Part shown: positions 7,943-15,714 of the stretch, one piece after another
How positions within the stretch are numbered: the stretch's first letter is position 1
Layout: the number at the start of each line of letters is the position of its first letter
Assembly (NCBI GenBank): GCA_011620605.1
Contig: WOYW01000011.1
Span: 124,001 to 188,000, forward strand
Direction: 5' to 3'
From: Bacteroidales bacterium
GTDB taxonomy: Bacteria; Bacteroidota; Bacteroidia; Bacteroidales; UBA932
Length of the DNA: 64,000 bases
Notes under the pieces: model-generated
The model's database searches: none
The model's input: the letters and a program-made list of their open reading frames with translations, nothing else
Told to the model about the DNA's origin: nothing
Program-made: the position numbers and the translations under genes

Positions 7943-9022
7943 ATGACACCAAAAGAAATCCACGAAAAGATCCTTGTGCTTGATTCACATTGCGATACAC
8001 CCATAATGCTAAGAAGGAAGGGATTGGATATCGGAAAAAGAACAGATGCAGGACACGTGGATCTGGTGCGCATGAAAGAAGGAGGCGTAAATGCCTCTTT
8101 CTTTGCCATATACGTTTCGAACAAGTGGGAGCCTTACGAATGTACGTTCAAAGCATTGGAAGCGCTGGCATCGGTATACGATATGCTCGGCAAGTATCCC
8201 CATTTGGCGTCTTTGGCCACGGATGCACAAACGGCCAGGGAATTAAAGGATAAGGGGAAGATCGCGATCTTTTTGGGCATGGAAAATGCGGGTCCCGTAC
8301 ATAAGGACCTTTCCCTGCTGCGCCTGTTTTGCAGGATGGGAGTTCGGTATATTACCCTGACGCATGCCGGAAACAACGAGATCTGTGACAGTTGTGCCAC
8401 AAAAGAAAAACGCTGGCATGGGCTAAGTCCTTTTGGCAGGGAGTTGATAGCAGAAATGAACCGCCTGGGGATCCTTGTGGATGTGGCACACATTTCCGAT
8501 GAGGCGTTTTACGATGTATTGAAATATTCTACCCGTCCCGTTGTGTCCACCCACTCTTGTTGCAGAGCTTTATGTGATGTCCCCAGAAATCTTACAGATC
8601 AAATGATTAAGGATCTAGCTTCAAAGGGTGGTGTTATACAGATCAATTTCAATCCCCCGTTCCTTGACAAGGAGTATTCGCTCGCTGTTGATCCTTTACT
8701 GGACAAATACGAAGAGGCCGAGGAGGCTTATGCCCTTGACCCCGAGGGGAGCAAAGAACGAATGGAAGATGCTAAAAAAGCCCTTTTTGCGCTTCCGCGT
8801 CCTTCTTACAAAAGAGTGGTAGACCATATTGATCACGTTGTCTCCCTGGTAGGAACGGACCATGTAGGCATTGGTTCTGATTTTGACGGTATTGAAGTAT
8901 GCCCGGAAGGGCTGGAAGATGTATCCCGAATTCCCGTACTTACCGATGAGCTTTGTGCCAGGGGATACTCCTTTGAGGATATCCAAAAGATAATGGGCGG
9001 CAATTTCCTCCGGCTCTTATAG
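7943..9022 (+). CDS. Membrane dipeptidase family protein (peptidase M19)
   Basis: This 359-residue zinc dipeptidase of the renal dipeptidase/M19 amidohydrolase fold cleaves dipeptides, and in some members D-amino-acid-containing ones. Metal-ligand motifs are in order: LDSHCDTP (His16, Asp18), the bridging Glu114 in GMENAG, His183 in DVAHIS, His204 in STHSC and Asp313 in GSDFDG. There is no signal peptide, so the enzyme is probably cytoplasmic. Length is normal for the family. It is the last gene of the sigma/GIN run. Its stop overlaps the stop of the convergent serine hydrolase gene by 6 bases. Confidence 0.92.
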   Translation: MTPKEIHEKILVLDSHCDTPIMLRRKGLDIGKRTDAGHVDLVRMKEGGVNASFFAIYVSNKWEPYECTFKALEALASVYDMLGKYPHLASLATDAQTARELKDKGKIAIFLGMENAGPVHKDLSLLRLFCRMGVRYITLTHAGNNEICDSCATKEKRWHGLSPFGRELIAEMNRLGILVDVAHISDEAFYDVLKYSTRPVVSTHSCCRALCDVPRNLTDQMIKDLASKGGVIQINFNPPFLDKEYSLAVDPLLDKYEEAEEAYALDPEGSKERMEDAKKALFALPRPSYKRVVDHIDHVVSLVGTDHVGIGSDFDGIEVCPEGLEDVSRIPVLTDELCARGYSFEDIQKIMGGNFLRLL

Positions 9023-10108
9023 CCAGCCTGCCTTTTGCATGATCTGTTCGGTTCTTGAAACCGTAGTGTCCCGGTCAAAGTCCCTGGTGGAGAAGATAAG
9101 CAGCAATGCTCCGCTTTCAGGGTATCTTCCCGCGTAGATCTTGAATCCTCCGTTATCCCCGGTATGGAATATTTTTGGAGCCCCGTTGATTTCCGTTACA
9201 AACCAACCGTAACCGTATCCTGTTTTGGGTATATCTGTTTGAATATAAGCGGTATGAGCTTTTTCGGTCATTTCTTTTTCAAGGATCTTATGATCCCGAA
9301 GGGCATATTCCCAAAATAAAAATTCTTCAATAGAAGTATACAGTGCTCCGTCTGCCTTTGAAGCAAAGAAAGTCGTTTCCCCGTAGTCGTATTCCTTCCA
9401 TTGCCCGGTGGAGGTGTCCAGGCGGTATCCGTGTGCCATATGCGGGATTTCCCTGCCTTCTTCAAAGTACAAAGTGTTAGCCATTCCTGCCGGTGAGAAT
9501 ATTTCCTGTTTCATATACTCTTCAAAAGGTTTTCCGGAGGCTTTCTCTATGACAGTATATAAAAGTTGAAAAGTGGGATTCATGTATTCGTAGGAAGTTC
9601 CCGGTTCAAAATTCAGGAAACTCAGCGTATCCATATAAGAATACGATTCCACGTCAGTGGAGTGATACACGAACAGACTGTCTGTCCGCGGCCTGGCATC
9701 AGGGATACCGGATGTATGCGAGAGCAGGTGTGCCAGTGTGATCCGGTCAAAGAATTCTGCCTGAAAATGCGGAAAATATTTGGATACTGGATCATCCAGA
9801 GACAGTTTGCCTTCCTGTGCCAGTTTGAGTGTGGCTACAGCGACAAACTGTTTGGAAACCGAGGCTATGCAAAAAAATGTGGAAGGGGTGATCTCCTCTT
9901 CGGGATCCAGGGTGGCCAGGCCGTATCCTTTTTTTAATATGACACGGTCTTCCTTTAGAATTAAAATGGCTCCTCCGGGAGTGCCGTCGGGCCATAGTTC
10001 GTGGTATAGATCATCTATTTGTTTTATGGCTGCATGTTCCCTGTTGTTACAAGAAGTTAATGAAAATACCAACACCATAAAGGGGATGGTTAACCATTTT
10101 GCTGACAT
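9017..10108 (-). CDS. Serine hydrolase of the class C beta-lactamase family (lipoprotein)
   Basis: This 363-residue protein has a lipoprotein signal (FSLTSC, Cys20) and a beta-lactamase/penicillin-binding fold. The catalytic SxxK is Ser83-Val-Ser-Lys86, a YxN motif occurs in YEYMN, and an HTG motif occurs near the C-terminus (FHTGDNGG). The family includes D-aminopeptidases, esterases and peptidoglycan-active enzymes as well as beta-lactamases. Substrate cannot be told from sequence and resistance should not be assumed. It is probably anchored in the outer or inner membrane facing the periplasm. It lies 11 bases downstream of pyrD on the same strand and may be read from the pyrD promoter. Confidence 0.88.
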   Translation of the reverse strand: MSAKWLTIPFMVLVFSLTSCNNREHAAIKQIDDLYHELWPDGTPGGAILILKEDRVILKKGYGLATLDPEEEITPSTFFCIASVSKQFVAVATLKLAQEGKLSLDDPVSKYFPHFQAEFFDRITLAHLLSHTSGIPDARPRTDSLFVYHSTDVESYSYMDTLSFLNFEPGTSYEYMNPTFQLLYTVIEKASGKPFEEYMKQEIFSPAGMANTLYFEEGREIPHMAHGYRLDTSTGQWKEYDYGETTFFASKADGALYTSIEEFLFWEYALRDHKILEKEMTEKAHTAYIQTDIPKTGYGYGWFVTEINGAPKIFHTGDNGGFKIYAGRYPESGALLLIFSTRDFDRDTTVSRTEQIMQKAGWL

Positions 10109-10119
10109 GAAGTAAAAAT

Positions 10120-11166
10120 TTAATTGGAGGTGTTTTTATTTATATGTTTCAGTATGTTACGAACAATTCCCGGACCTTCGTAGATAAAGCCCGAATAAAC
10201 CTGTATCAGTGAAGCGCCGGCATTGAGCATTTCCGAGGCATCTTCCGGACTCATGATCCCACCTACACCTATTACAGGCAGGTTCCCTTCGGTTTTTGTG
10301 TGGATGTAACGAATAATTGAAAGCACTTTTTCTTTCAGGGGTGCTCCGCTCAGGCCTCCTTCTCCAATTTGGTCCAGGACGTCTTTTCCTGTAACCAGTC
10401 CTTCCCTGGATATTGTAGAGTTGCAGGCTACTATTCCATCCAGGCCGGAAAGCATTACCAGTTCTATCATCTGGTCCAGCACGTTGGTGGAAATGTCGGG
10501 TGATATCTTTAATAATATGGGGCGATAAACATCGCAATAGCGACGGATCTCCGTAAGATGCCGGGTAATCCGGGTGAGGTTTTCCACAGCCTGCAAACTG
10601 CGTAAATCCTTAACATTGGGGCAGCTGACGTTGATCACAAAATAATCTACGTAATCGTACAATTGGGCAAAGGCTTTTTCGAAATCCTTATAAGCCAGAT
10701 CGTTGGGAGTAGATGTGTTTTTGGATATATTCCCTCCAATAATAACCCGGGGGTGGGTTTTCTGTATGTTTTTAACAATTTTTTTAACTCCAAGATTATT
10801 TATCCCCATCCTGTTGATAAGTGCTTTGTCTTTCACAAGCCGAAAGCTTCTGGGCTTGGGATTTCCTTCCTGGGGGGCTACCGTAACAGAACCGATCTCA
10901 ATAAATCCGAAGCCCAGATCGGCCATCTGGTTTATCACTTCGGCATTTTTGTCCAATCCGGCCGCCAATCCTACGGGATTGGAGAAATTGAGACCCAGTA
11001 CCTGTCTTTCCAGGGCAGGAGATCTGTATGAAAAGCACATGCGCATCAATTTTCCGGCGAAAGGGATGTACTTCAGAATGGCCAGAGCCTTAAGCACCAG
11101 TTTATGTGCTATTTCGGGGGGAAAAAGAAATAAAAGCGGCTTAAAAAGGCGATACATTTGTTTCAT
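10120..11166 (-). CDS. pyrD: Dihydroorotate dehydrogenase (quinone), class 2
   Basis: This 348-residue FMN enzyme of pyrimidine synthesis oxidises dihydroorotate to orotate with quinone as acceptor. Class 2 hallmarks are present: an N-terminal hydrophobic/amphipathic extension (about 1-45) for membrane association, the FMN-site GLAAGLDKNAEVI and EIGSVTVAPQEGNPKPR, and the catalytic base Ser181 in NVSCPN rather than the Cys of class 1. GVGGI and the late phosphate-binding segment are intact. The ATG at 11166 follows a TATATTTG promoter element by 12 bases. Identity is secure. Confidence 0.97.
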   Translation of the reverse strand: MKQMYRLFKPLLFLFPPEIAHKLVLKALAILKYIPFAGKLMRMCFSYRSPALERQVLGLNFSNPVGLAAGLDKNAEVINQMADLGFGFIEIGSVTVAPQEGNPKPRSFRLVKDKALINRMGINNLGVKKIVKNIQKTHPRVIIGGNISKNTSTPNDLAYKDFEKAFAQLYDYVDYFVINVSCPNVKDLRSLQAVENLTRITRHLTEIRRYCDVYRPILLKISPDISTNVLDQMIELVMLSGLDGIVACNSTISREGLVTGKDVLDQIGEGGLSGAPLKEKVLSIIRYIHTKTEGNLPVIGVGGIMSPEDASEMLNAGASLIQVYSGFIYEGPGIVRNILKHINKNTSN

Positions 11167-11177
11167 GATTAGTGAAA

Positions 11178-11185
11178 CAAATATA
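11178..11185 (-). promoter_or_regulatory. Bacteroidota -7 promoter element for pyrD
   Basis: TATATTTG on the minus strand ends 12 bases upstream of the pyrD ATG and lies in the short gap after the XRE gene. It indicates that pyrD has its own promoter. Confidence 0.6.
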
Positions 11186-11207
11186 AGGATTAATTCCAGG
11201 AAACAAC

Positions 11208-11624
11208 TCAGACACGAATTTCACCGGGAGAATACTCGGTAAAAGTATTGTCAGAATAGAAAAGAAGTACTTTTATCAGTTTATGTTGAACTTTAGATAA
11301 ACCTTTGTAAAATTCTTTAGATGAATCACTTTCATCAGCAATATCATCATCTTGATCTATTGTGGGAGCGGGTTCCGGCAACTCATTCGTGCTGAACAAT
11401 GAAGCCGCCTTTACTTCTTTATACATCTTTCCTTTGCCTGTTATGAGCCATTCCGCGTTTAGCGAAGGGTAGGCCAGCAGCATCTTTTCTATAAAATCAA
11501 ACCCGGGTTTGTTTCTTCCGGATAAAATATGAGACATGCCTGAACGCTGTATCCCTAACTGATCGGCAAAACGGGAAGGAGACATGTTTTCTGCCTGTAA
11601 AAACTGTTGCAAACGGGTTCTCAT
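11208..11624 (-). CDS. XRE-family helix-turn-helix transcriptional regulator
   Basis: This 138-residue DNA-binding protein has an N-terminal Cro/C1-type HTH at about residues 5-65, including SRFADQLGIQRSGMSHILSG and the LNAEWLITGKG tail seen in phage-repressor-like regulators. An acidic linker follows (about 90-105, DQDDDIADESD), then a short C-terminal segment without recognised domain. No LexA-type peptidase is present. The upstream 80 bases hold several near-palindromic GTTTACA/TGTAAAC sites, one over its own -7 element, suggesting autoregulation. No phage genes are adjacent. Target genes are unknown; queA, 505 bases away, also has one such half-site upstream. Confidence 0.85.
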   Translation of the reverse strand: MRTRLQQFLQAENMSPSRFADQLGIQRSGMSHILSGRNKPGFDFIEKMLLAYPSLNAEWLITGKGKMYKEVKAASLFSTNELPEPAPTIDQDDDIADESDSSKEFYKGLSKVQHKLIKVLLFYSDNTFTEYSPGEIRV

Positions 11625-11643
11625 AATTGTAAACGATTTTTTA

Positions 11644-11651
11644 CAAATGTA
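11644..11651 (-). promoter_or_regulatory. -7 promoter element of the XRE gene inside a palindrome
   Basis: TACATTTG on the minus strand fits TAnnTTTG and ends 20 bases from the ATG at 11624. It is embedded in the near-palindrome TTTACAAATGTAA (11640-11652). A protein bound there would block the promoter. Confidence 0.6.
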
Positions 11652-11662
11652 ATATAAATAAA

Positions 11663-11702
11663 GTTTACATATGTGATTTATATATAAAATACATATGTAA
11701 AC
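11663..11702. promoter_or_regulatory. Probable operator pair (12-bp inverted repeat) upstream of the XRE gene
   Basis: GTTTACATATGT (11663-11674) and ACATATGTAAAC (11691-11702) are exact inverted copies separated by 16 bases. Each half contains the 8-base palindrome ACATATGT, so each could bind one dimer. The centre-to-centre distance of 28 bases is close to, but below, three helical turns. Related sites occur at 11627-11634 and 11640-11652. Operator function is inferred. Confidence 0.55.
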
Positions 11703-12114
11703 AATATTATATTTAATGCAACTATAAGTCTATATAATACATTTAATTTCTTATATAATCCATGATTTTGAATTAATATAAAGTAAGAATATAAATAAAC
11801 ATCATATAATACTGGATAATAGTTAATAAATAAATATAAAATGCTTAATATGCTGTAAAAACAGTGGAAAAGCTTAAAATGTCATGAAGTATAACTATAT
11901 ATAAATATCATAAAACTCAGATTTATAATATAGTAATACGTCAAATAATACGAATTTAGATTTGTGAATTTACTTTTTATTAACAATACGTAAAACAGAG
12001 AAAAAGGGGGCAATATAGTTTACATAAATATACTTCAAAAGTTACAAAAGTGAATTACAAAAGTAAAACACAACCTCAAGTGTTACTTTAGATAATATTT
12101 AATCCAAAATACAA

Positions 12115-12122
12115 TACCTTTG
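12115..12122 (+). promoter_or_regulatory. -7 promoter element for queA
   Basis: TACCTTTG matches TAnnTTTG and ends only 7 bases before the ATG at 12130. Transcription would start at or within a few bases of the start codon, so the mRNA may be nearly leaderless. Confidence 0.5.
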
Positions 12123-12129
12123 TGGCCGC

Positions 12130-13380
12130 ATGGAGACTTTTCATTTTCCCATCCCGGGTATTCGAATAAGTGATTATACTTATGACCTTCCCGAAAACCG
12201 GATAGCACGTTATCCGCTTCCGGTCCGTCACGATTCAAAACTCCTTATTTACCGGGATGAGGAAATAATGGATGATCATTTCAGGAACATCCCTGAAATC
12301 CTTCCGCAGGACAGCCTGCTTATCTTTAATAATACCCAAGTTGTACCGGCAAGATTAATATTCAGAAAAGAAACGGGAGCCCTGATCGAGGTTTTTTGCC
12401 TGGAACCGGCTTCCCCTAAAGAATATATACTGGCTTTTTCCCAGCATGCTTCTAGTACCTGGTATTGTGCGGTTGGAAATGCAAAAAGATGGAAAACCGG
12501 GCATCTACCCCTTTTTAACCCGGAAAACGATCCAAAGATAGCTAAGATAGGGCTTTCTGCCAGTCTTATAGGACAGGAAGCGGACAGGTACCTGGTACGT
12601 TTCAGCTGGTCGGCCGATATACCGTTTTCAACGGTTTTGGAAGCTTCCGGCCGTGTTCCCATTCCTCCTTATTTGAAAAGAGAAGCCGAAGACATCGATC
12701 TGGAGAGGTACCAGACCGTTTATGCACGTTACAGGGGATCAGTTGCGGCACCTACCGCAGGATTGCATTTTTCCGACCAGGTGATCGGCGATATACAAAA
12801 AAACAACATAGGCATAGCCGAATTAACGCTGCACGTGGGCGCCGGGACGTTTAAACCGGTAAAAACACCTTATATAAGGGATCACATCATGCACAGTGAA
12901 CCCTTTGAAGTATCCCGGGATTTTTTGGAGCGTCTCTCAGCCCATCATGGCCCGGTGGTTTCCGTAGGAACCACCTCCTGCCGTTGTATAGAAAGTCTCT
13001 ATTACCTGGGTATTCAGGCAGCCGCCGGGAGGGACCCCATGTTCGTAGGTCAGTGGGAACCCTATGTAACCTCCCGTGAAATCTCTTACCGGGAAGCGAT
13101 ACAACACCTGATGAACTACCTGGACAAAAACAACCGCGACTCGCTGAAGGCATCCACGCAGATCATCATTGCCCCATCTTATGCCTTCCAAACGACCGAT
13201 ATTCTGGTGACCAATTACCACCAGCCGAACTCTACTTTGCTCCTGCTTGTGGCGGCACTGATAGGGGAGAAATGGAGGTCGGTTTACGAGCATGCACTCA
13301 CGTGCGGATACCGTTTTTTAAGCTATGGGGACTCTTGTTTGCTGTACAATCCTGAGTCAAATAAAGTCAAGTTATTATAG
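12130..13380 (+). CDS. queA: S-adenosylmethionine:tRNA ribosyltransferase-isomerase
   Basis: This 416-residue enzyme transfers and isomerises the ribosyl moiety of AdoMet onto preQ1 in tRNA, giving epoxyqueuosine, the penultimate step of queuosine synthesis. Conserved blocks are visible: DYTYDLPENRIARYPL at the N-terminus, NNTQVVPARL, the SGRVPIPPYL-type block, AAPTAGLHF and the ELTLHVGAGTF segment. The protein starts with about 14 residues before the first conserved block. No later Met is available, which supports ATG 12130. The last-step enzyme QueH is encoded at 28510-29094. It converges on the antiporter gene with an 81-base gap. Confidence 0.93.
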   Translation: METFHFPIPGIRISDYTYDLPENRIARYPLPVRHDSKLLIYRDEEIMDDHFRNIPEILPQDSLLIFNNTQVVPARLIFRKETGALIEVFCLEPASPKEYILAFSQHASSTWYCAVGNAKRWKTGHLPLFNPENDPKIAKIGLSASLIGQEADRYLVRFSWSADIPFSTVLEASGRVPIPPYLKREAEDIDLERYQTVYARYRGSVAAPTAGLHFSDQVIGDIQKNNIGIAELTLHVGAGTFKPVKTPYIRDHIMHSEPFEVSRDFLERLSAHHGPVVSVGTTSCRCIESLYYLGIQAAAGRDPMFVGQWEPYVTSREISYREAIQHLMNYLDKNNRDSLKASTQIIIAPSYAFQTTDILVTNYHQPNSTLLLLVAALIGEKWRSVYEHALTCGYRFLSYGDSCLLYNPESNKVKLL

Positions 13381-13392
13381 CCATATACAACA

Positions 13393-13417
13393 ATAATGTT
13401 TTATTATATAACATTAT
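13393..13417. terminator. AT-rich hairpin between convergent queA and antiporter genes
   Basis: ATAATGTT (13393-13400) and AACATTAT (13410-13417) form a perfect 8-bp stem with a 9-base loop, placed between two convergent stop codons. The stem is AT-rich and weak and no strong T-run follows. It is a possible bidirectional terminator only. Confidence 0.3.
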
Positions 13418-13461
13418 AGTTATAAAACTTTACAAATTACTGTAATGCAGATTTATATTAT

Positions 13462-14955
13462 TTATCTGTAAGCGTCTATGCCCAATTCATCGTAAGCCTG
13501 TTTCAACGCCTTCTCATCGTCGGAAATTATGAGCATTCTGTCCCCGATCCGGATCTCGGTTCCGCCCCTCGGAATAAAGAAGGAATCACCTCTTTTTACC
13601 ATCACAACGAGTGTCTTGTCGGGCAGCGGGATATCCATCATCCGGTTCCCGAACCGGAGGCTTTCCTCGGTGACGATAACCTCGCTCATGGCCGATTTAA
13701 TGTCCTCGGAAAACTCCATCTCAAATTCAGACCGGTGTTTTTTCCGCTGAGGAAAAGACAGGTGCAGTTTCTTGGCTACCCATGGAATGGAAGTCCCCTG
13801 GACCAGCAGGGAAAGAATGGTTATGAAAAATACAATGTTGAACAGGGTGTTGGCTCCCGGAATATCGTACAGGAAAGGATAGGTGGCAAATATTATAGGT
13901 ACGGCTCCGCGCAGTCCCACCCAGCCTGTAAATATCCTGGACTGGAAGGTCATCATGCGGAAGGGCCACAGTGTCAGCAATACGGCAAGCGGCCTGGCCA
14001 GAATGATCATAAAGACCCCGATAAGCAATCCTATTCCGGCTATTGGCCAGAGTTCAGAAGGATTTACCAGCAATCCCAGAGTAAGAAACATGATGATCTG
14101 GGAGAGCCAGGTTAGTCCGTCAAAGAAATTCCGGGTATTTTTCTTGTGTAAAAAACGGGCATTTCCAATAACCAGTCCGCCTACGTAAACAGCCAGAAAT
14201 CCGTTTCCCTGTATGAGATTTGTAAATGAATAGATGAAAAAGCAAAACGCCAGGATCAGTATGGGATACAGGGAATCGTTCCCTATGTTGGCTTTGCGGA
14301 GCAGATAGGCACAGAATTTTCCCAGCAGGAAGCCTGCCAGCGCACCGGCTGCCATCTGGTAGAAGAACATCAGGACCACGTACCAAATCTTTGTGTCTTC
14401 AGGGGTTGTAATAACCTGTATCATGGTAATTGTCAGCAGGTAGGCCATGGGATCATTACTCCCGCTTTCCAGCTCCAGCAAGGGCCGCAGGTTGTGTTTC
14501 AGTTTAAGGCCTCTGGACCTTAGGATGGCAAATACTGATGCCGAATCCGTAGAGGACATAATGCTCCCCAGCAAAAGGCATACGGGAAAAGACAACTCAA
14601 TTCCCGGTAAAATGGCTGAAAGAAGGTATATAAAAGATCCGGTCAGAAGTGCGGTGATCAAAACCCCCAGTGTAGCCAGCAGAACACCCTGCCGGGCAAC
14701 CGGTTTGATATCTTCAAAACGCGTATCCATACCGCCTGAAAAGAGGATGATGCTCAAGGCTACAATGCCTATGAACTGGGCGGCTTTCTGATTGGAAAAA
14801 TCCAGTCCCAGTCCCTCGCTCCCGAAAAGCATACCTACCATCAGGAACAACAACAGGGTGGGAACTCCGAATTTGTAACCTGTTTTACCGGCCAATAAAC
14901 TTATAAACAGTAGAACTGAGCCAATTAGCAAAATGTTTTCAGCAGTAATGATCAT
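13462..14955 (-). CDS. Potassium/proton antiporter, CPA1 family with TrkA-C (RCK) domain
   Basis: This 497-residue inner-membrane protein has about twelve hydrophobic segments across residues 1-390 in the NhaP2/CvrA arrangement (GMLFGSEGLGLDFSN near 45, STDSASVFAILRSRG near 135, GLRGAVPI near 350). A cytoplasmic TrkA-C domain of about 80 residues follows (RMMDIPLPDKTLVV, IRIGDRMLIISDDE). The architecture matches K+/H+ antiporter NhaP2/CvrA proteins. The TrkA-C domain probably senses a nucleotide or ion. The gene stands alone, convergent with queA and divergent from the lysine operon. Ion selectivity cannot be read from sequence. Confidence 0.88.
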   Translation of the reverse strand: MIITAENILLIGSVLLFISLLAGKTGYKFGVPTLLLFLMVGMLFGSEGLGLDFSNQKAAQFIGIVALSIILFSGGMDTRFEDIKPVARQGVLLATLGVLITALLTGSFIYLLSAILPGIELSFPVCLLLGSIMSSTDSASVFAILRSRGLKLKHNLRPLLELESGSNDPMAYLLTITMIQVITTPEDTKIWYVVLMFFYQMAAGALAGFLLGKFCAYLLRKANIGNDSLYPILILAFCFFIYSFTNLIQGNGFLAVYVGGLVIGNARFLHKKNTRNFFDGLTWLSQIIMFLTLGLLVNPSELWPIAGIGLLIGVFMIILARPLAVLLTLWPFRMMTFQSRIFTGWVGLRGAVPIIFATYPFLYDIPGANTLFNIVFFITILSLLVQGTSIPWVAKKLHLSFPQRKKHRSEFEMEFSEDIKSAMSEVIVTEESLRFGNRMMDIPLPDKTLVVMVKRGDSFFIPRGGTEIRIGDRMLIISDDEKALKQAYDELGIDAYR

Positions 14956-15015
14956 GGTGCAGGTTTTAATTTATAAAAATAAGACTTTTTTAAATGGAAA
15001 TTCGTAAGCATTCGA

Positions 15016-15023
15016 TATATTTG
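15016..15023 (+). promoter_or_regulatory. -7 promoter element of the lysine fermentation operon
   Basis: TATATTTG matches TAnnTTTG and ends 31 bases before the atoD ATG at 15055. It is the only good element upstream of the 11-gene operon. Confidence 0.6.
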
Positions 15024-15054
15024 CAAATTAATCTTTTAATAAATACTATCCGTT

Positions 15055-15702
15055 ATGAGCAAATTTATTTCTATGGAGGAAGCCGTTGCAAAAGTGAAGT
15101 CAGGAATGACTATTATGATGGGCGGTTTTCTGGGAGTCGGGAGCCCCAACAGTATGGTAGATGCTTTATTGAAAACCGATGTAAAAGACCTTACCGTTAT
15201 TACCAACGATACAGCTTTTGCCCATATAGGCGTCGGAAAACTGATTGCAGAACACAGAGTAGTCAGGATCATTACCAGTCATATAGGAACCAATACGGCT
15301 ACCGGGGAATTATACCATACAGGAGAACTGGAAATAGAATTTGTACCGCAGGGAACGCTCATAGAACGGATACGGTGTGCTGGTGCCGGCCTGGGTGGCA
15401 TCCTTACACCCACGGGACTGGGAACGGTGGTAGAAGAGGGCAAACAGGTGATTAACTCGGACGGGAAAGATTATCTACTGGAAAAACCACTGAAAGCCCA
15501 AATAGCACTTCTGGGAGCCAGTACGGCAGATGAAGAAGGAAATTTGTTTTACAAAGGAACAACCCGCAATTTCAATACGATGATGGCCATGGCGGCCGAC
15601 ACGGTCATAGCAGAAGTGAAAGACATTGTCAAAACCGGGGAAATTCTACCGGAACACGTTCACACACAAGCTATTTTTGTAGATTTTGTTGTTAAAGCTT
15701 AA
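15055..15702 (+). CDS. atoD: CoA-transferase subunit A (acetoacetate CoA-transferase alpha)
   Basis: This 215-residue family I CoA-transferase alpha subunit carries the GGFLGVGSPNSMVDALL region and the GTLIERIRCAGAGLGGILTPTGLGT block that binds CoA. The partner beta subunit is encoded ten genes downstream (24935-25588) in the same operon. With lysine genes around it, the enzyme probably moves CoA from acetyl-CoA or butyryl-CoA to the acetoacetate released by Kce, giving acetoacetyl-CoA for thiolase. It is the first gene of the operon, with 12 bases to the aminotransferase gene. Exact acyl specificity is not readable. Confidence 0.9.
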   Translation: MSKFISMEEAVAKVKSGMTIMMGGFLGVGSPNSMVDALLKTDVKDLTVITNDTAFAHIGVGKLIAEHRVVRIITSHIGTNTATGELYHTGELEIEFVPQGTLIERIRCAGAGLGGILTPTGLGTVVEEGKQVINSDGKDYLLEKPLKAQIALLGASTADEEGNLFYKGTTRNFNTMMAMAADTVIAEVKDIVKTGEILPEHVHTQAIFVDFVVKA

Positions 15703-15714
15703 AAAAAAGTCATT

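Larger units (their letters stand above)
11625..12129. other. 505-base AT-rich intergenic region
   Basis: This is the only long gene-free stretch in the window. It is strongly AT-rich with stop codons in every frame, and no credible small reading frame or tRNA was found. It contains the XRE promoter and GTTTACA sites at its left end, a further GTTTACATAAAT site at 12018-12029 and the queA promoter at its right end. About 300 bases in the middle (roughly 11705-12010) have no feature I can name. Confidence 0.7.

Noticed and set aside
9017-10108. Beta-lactamase resistance gene
   Set aside because: The SxxK/YxN fold is shared by many esterases and peptidases, and chromosomal placement beside pyrD gives no sign of a resistance role.
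11705-12010. Replication origin or small RNA gene in the AT-rich spacer
   Set aside because: No DnaA-box clusters, no stable hairpin with T-run and no adjacent dnaA/dnaN-type genes were seen.
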